Assembly: GCA_003427395.1 (NCBI GenBank)
Contig: BFEA01000043.1
Location: 4,532,868 to 4,563,245 of the forward strand
Reading direction: 5' to 3'
DNA length: 30,378 nucleotides
From: Chara braunii
Lineage: Eukaryota > Streptophyta > Charophyceae > Charales > Characeae
Shown piece after piece: positions 28,103 to 30,378 of this stretch (position 1 is its first letter; the number at the start of each line of letters is the position of its first letter). The notes under the pieces are model-generated. The model searched no databases, was not told where the DNA came from, and saw only the letters and a program-made list of their open reading frames with translations. The translations under genes were made by a program, and so were the position numbers.

Positions 28103-28468
28103 AAACTACTATGGTACCATGGCTTATGCTAATGCTTAGAGTGCAAGTAGTGATCTGCACCGACGCTTATCGGCCTGACCCAAACGTCTTTCTGCAGACA
28201 TTACCCTAACTCTAATGTTGAGGACGACTCGGGCACATGTGGGATCCATGCATATGTAGTCATCCCCCATCTGCGCCTCATCCCACAAAATCTATGGACA
28301 GTGAACCTCCCTTCCACCAAGATGCGATATTCCGCTCTCCCCTATCCTAAGCATGATGCCTTCCTACCTAGGCTCCCCAAGAATCCACAATCCCAACGAA
28401 TTCCCCCAATGAGAATTCTGACGGACCACAGCCTGGATGAAGCACCACCCGCAGGCATAGTGAGATGC
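28103..28468 (-). repeat. 366-bp direct repeat, right copy (pLTR-like)
   Basis: Partner of 20293-20658, offset 7,810 bp, with nine substitutions, mostly transitions (for example CGACACTT/CGACGCTT). For the minus-strand ORFs this is the upstream copy and would be expected to hold the promoter. I saw no hammerhead ribozyme core (CTGATGA with a following GAAA) on either strand. Confidence 0.9.
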
Positions 28469-29050
28469 CTATGGGATGAGAAGTACCCAATACCTATCCC
28501 ATACTAACACCCAGTGTGTGTGTAGGATTTCCCCCCCCCAAGATGAGTCCTACTATAGTCTAAGTTCGCTTTGTGTGGGCTCTCGTACAAGCGCCATAGT
28601 GACGGAAAACATACTGGTTGTACCCAGGCTTGACCATGGCAACCCCACGGACTAGTACATATTGACGAGACTGACATATTGGAGGGTTCAAGTGGGCACG
28701 TGGAGGTATCGACGATTTCGACAGTTTTTTGGTTATCGACATTCTAGGCAGTAAACCCTCCCCTCTGCATCATTTCAATCTCAGTAGGTGCCCTGAAGAA
28801 CACACGGTTTCAGATCCCGGTGCGTAAAGGCAATCTGCTAATGATTGTCTCAGAGGACAACCCCTGAGGATGCAGGCTCAATCTGTATCGCCCCAGCTCT
28901 AGTCGAGACGACACACTAACCTGCAGTCACTGCCCGCACCTTGCCACATACGTTTTCTATGACACAAACGACCCCTCGACCTTTCCGGTCAGGGCGCTCT
29001 CTAATAATTTTAACTTCCCTAGCAAACGTTGAAACCACATGCGCATATGC
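28469..29050. other. No feature recognised
   Basis: Unique-looking sequence outside the flanked element. Only short frames without motifs. Confidence 0.35.
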
Positions 29051-29090
29051 TAAATAAATTTAGGGGAAACTACGTGGGAGTCAACCAAAT

Positions 29091-29228
29091 GGGTTATAAT
29101 TGCACTGTGGGCCAAGATACAGTTTCAAATTGCAGTTCGGACAATGTATACAACCCAACTTTCTAGCCAGGTAGGGTGCCCGAGTGCAATTGCAAACTGT
29201 ATTTTAGCCCATTGTGCAACTATAACTC
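29091..29228. mobile_element. Imperfect hairpin element (possible MITE)
   Basis: 29091-29134 and the inverse of 29185-29228 match at 36 of 44 positions without gaps, around a 50-base loop. Both arms contain ATACAGTTT and GGGC(C/T)AA. The sequence just left, GGGGAAACTACGTGGGAGTCA (29053-29073), recurs in similar form at 15414, so the element may extend further left. No coding capacity. Confidence 0.6.
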
Positions 29229-29245
29229 ATTCTTGTGAATTTATT

Positions 29246-30044
29246 AACCTAGTCACCTTAGTCGGGGCCAAGGCGCTTGCCACACGAACAAAGTTGACGC
29301 GTCAGCGCCTCTTTCGGCCACTGAGGCCACACCCTATGTGATCTTCACAAACCCGAGCAAATACGCTTGTAAGGGTATTTGCTCCAACACAGTTTTGCCT
29401 GGATGGATATCCAGGGAACCGGTGCCCCGAGTAGCATCTACATGCATGTTGTGACTGTGTAAAAATGGCTGGGAAATGCACTGCCTTCTTCCGCCGAATT
29501 CAACGTGCGGTCATTCTAGTTGTGTTTAGACTGAAAGATACCCGAAATTCAGCTATAATGACAATACGTTGTATTCGGGGGAAGACTGTAGGGGGATTGG
29601 CGTCCAAGATGGCAGTTCTGCACCCGTGGGATGAGGACACCATGGAATCGTGGATGAAAGGAGCACAACCTTCTTCGGCACCTACCTCGCGTGCAAGCCA
29701 CATGAGGCGTCAACAGCCCAGCCGAAGCACGTGCTGTCCCCGAAAATTTTTCCCTCAATATGTCACTTCTCTTAGGGACTGGTTCCAAACAGTCTCACTG
29801 TCCATATGCCCGCATTCTTACAGCGTCCTCACACAGTGGGCCTCGCCTGAGCGCTCAGTAAATGTGGAAAATAAGAATGTATCTCCCCCCGAAAAGTGGG
29901 CAGCTACACCGCCATTGTTTTTGTCTTTTTTTTTTTTTTTTTTTTGAACTGTGAATAGTTGAAATCACAGTTGTGGTCGAGGCCGTGGGTCTGGTCCCAT
30001 TCCTCCCATAACAGCCGAGGTGTGGTTTTTGTCCTTCTTCACTT
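29246..30044. other. Open frame of doubtful meaning
   Basis: A plus frame at 29465-29947 (160 codons) starts MAGKCTAFFRRIQRAV and ends in a phenylalanine run from the T-tract 29928-29945, so its end is an artefact. It has no recognisable motif, and a minus frame of 79 codons overlaps it. T-runs at 29928-29945 and 30048-30060 bound the next stretch. Confidence 0.3.
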
Positions 30045-30301
30045 TCCTTTTTTTTTTTTTGGATAATTTGCGAAATACACCTATAAGTTGAGGTATGTAC
30101 CAAAATGCCCCTAAAAGATCTAGGTATACCTGAATGGCCTTTTGGGCCGATTTCTTTGCGTTTCGCCCCTGTCAGGCCCATGTGTAAATTTGCAATCTGG
30201 ACCGCGTTTTGGGGGCCTAGCCTGCACCCTGTTTTACCCGGTTTGCCCTTCATAACGGGTTGGCAACTTTGCGCAATACCCAGGCCCGTCGGCGAGGTTC
30301 C

Positions 30302-30304
<3 letters not shown>
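30045..30304 (+). repeat. Family D repeat, copy D3 (diverged)
   Basis: Begins after a T-run with GGATAATTTGCGAAATACACC. CCCCT or GGCCT blocks occur at 30108, about 30137 and 30166 (29-bp spacing), then looser GCCC blocks. The copy ends directly in a (TC)n tract. Order T-run, periodic body, dinucleotide tail is the same as in D1 and D2. Confidence 0.6.

Positions 30305-30378
<74 letters not shown>
30305..30378. repeat. (TC)n microsatellite reaching the window end
   Basis: Uninterrupted TC repeats for at least 37 units, continuing past the window edge. It forms the terminal tail of family D copy D3. Confidence 0.97.

Larger units (their letters stand above)
20293..28468 (-). mobile_element. 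Penelope-like retroelement with flanking direct repeats and an extra ORF1
   Basis: An 8.2-kb unit bounded by 366-bp direct repeats. In minus-strand order it has a repeat, a leader of about 0.85 kb, an unrecognised ~550-residue ORF1 (27247-25622), a 0.3-kb spacer, a reverse transcriptase (25312-23068), a 2.4-kb 3' region and a repeat. Penelope-like elements are known to carry LTR-like pseudo-repeats (pLTRs) and a reverse transcriptase related to telomerase, which fits. Treating all this as one element is an inference from the symmetric repeats and shared orientation. Frameshifts and stops in both ORFs show the copy is inactive, while the 97.5% repeat identity suggests moderate age if the repeats were identical at insertion. 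Confidence 0.6.

Noticed and set aside
20293-28468. Standard LTR retrotransposon flanked by LTRs
   Set aside because: The repeats lack TG...CA ends, no primer-binding site or polypurine tract was seen, and the enclosed RT has Penelope-type motifs. No protease, integrase or RNase H was recognised.
29465-29947. 160-codon plus-strand frame as a host gene
   Set aside because: No recognisable domain, termination inside a T-tract, and an overlapping minus frame. Left as doubtful.

Overview
The window looks like repeat-dominated nuclear DNA of a eukaryote, probably of the green lineage. A charophyte alga such as Chara is my best guess, made by analogy and not proven. The grounds are two L1-type non-LTR retrotransposons with a plant-style C-terminal zinc-binding domain (zf-RVT), a Penelope-like reverse transcriptase, many T-headed or A-tailed short retroposons, TTAA-ended MITEs, dinucleotide microsatellites and an assembly gap inside a microsatellite. 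I see no convincing intact host gene, no tRNA or rRNA, no CRISPR array and no bacterial-style operon. Almost all short open frames are chance frames.

Layout. 1-4.3 kb holds four copies of a small SINE-like retroposon (family A, tail on the minus side), a dispersed repeat (B1), degenerate G-rich repeats and one TTAA MITE. 4.3-7.2 kb is a broken, 5'-truncated L1-type element on the minus strand. 7.47-12.6 kb is a related L1-type element on the plus strand with endonuclease, reverse transcriptase and zf-RVT remnants, split by about 0.85 kb made of repeat B2 and a degenerate 80-bp tandem array. 12.8-16.7 kb has two plus-strand family A copies, degenerate tandem repeats and several TTAA MITEs, one nested in an older one. 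16.75-17.9 kb is an inverted pair of a repeat (family D) with a 30-bp internal period, facing each other across a (GA)n tract that contains 471 N. 18.05-18.9 kb is a degenerate ~116-bp tandem array carrying a TTAA MITE.

The most notable unit is at 20.3-28.5 kb. Two direct repeats of 366 bp (9 differences) lie 7,810 bp apart. Between them, on the minus strand, are a ~550-residue ORF of unrecognised family (ORF1, 27.2-25.6 kb) and a Penelope-like reverse transcriptase (25.3-23.07 kb) with the finger motif, motif A, PMGLPCSP motif B and YIDD motif C visible. Both frames carry shifts or stops, so this copy looks dead. The order repeat - ORF1 - RT - long 3' region - repeat suggests one composite retroelement whose flanking repeats act like Penelope pLTRs. 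I could not recognise a GIY-YIG endonuclease in it. 28.5-30.4 kb holds an imperfect-hairpin element, a third family D copy and a terminal (TC)n tract.

The pieces do not form a pathway. They are successive layers of mobile elements, and the nesting gives relative ages: tandem array before the MITE at 18.2 kb, older MITE before younger MITE at 14.6 kb, and probably L1 before the B2 insertion at 9.8 kb.
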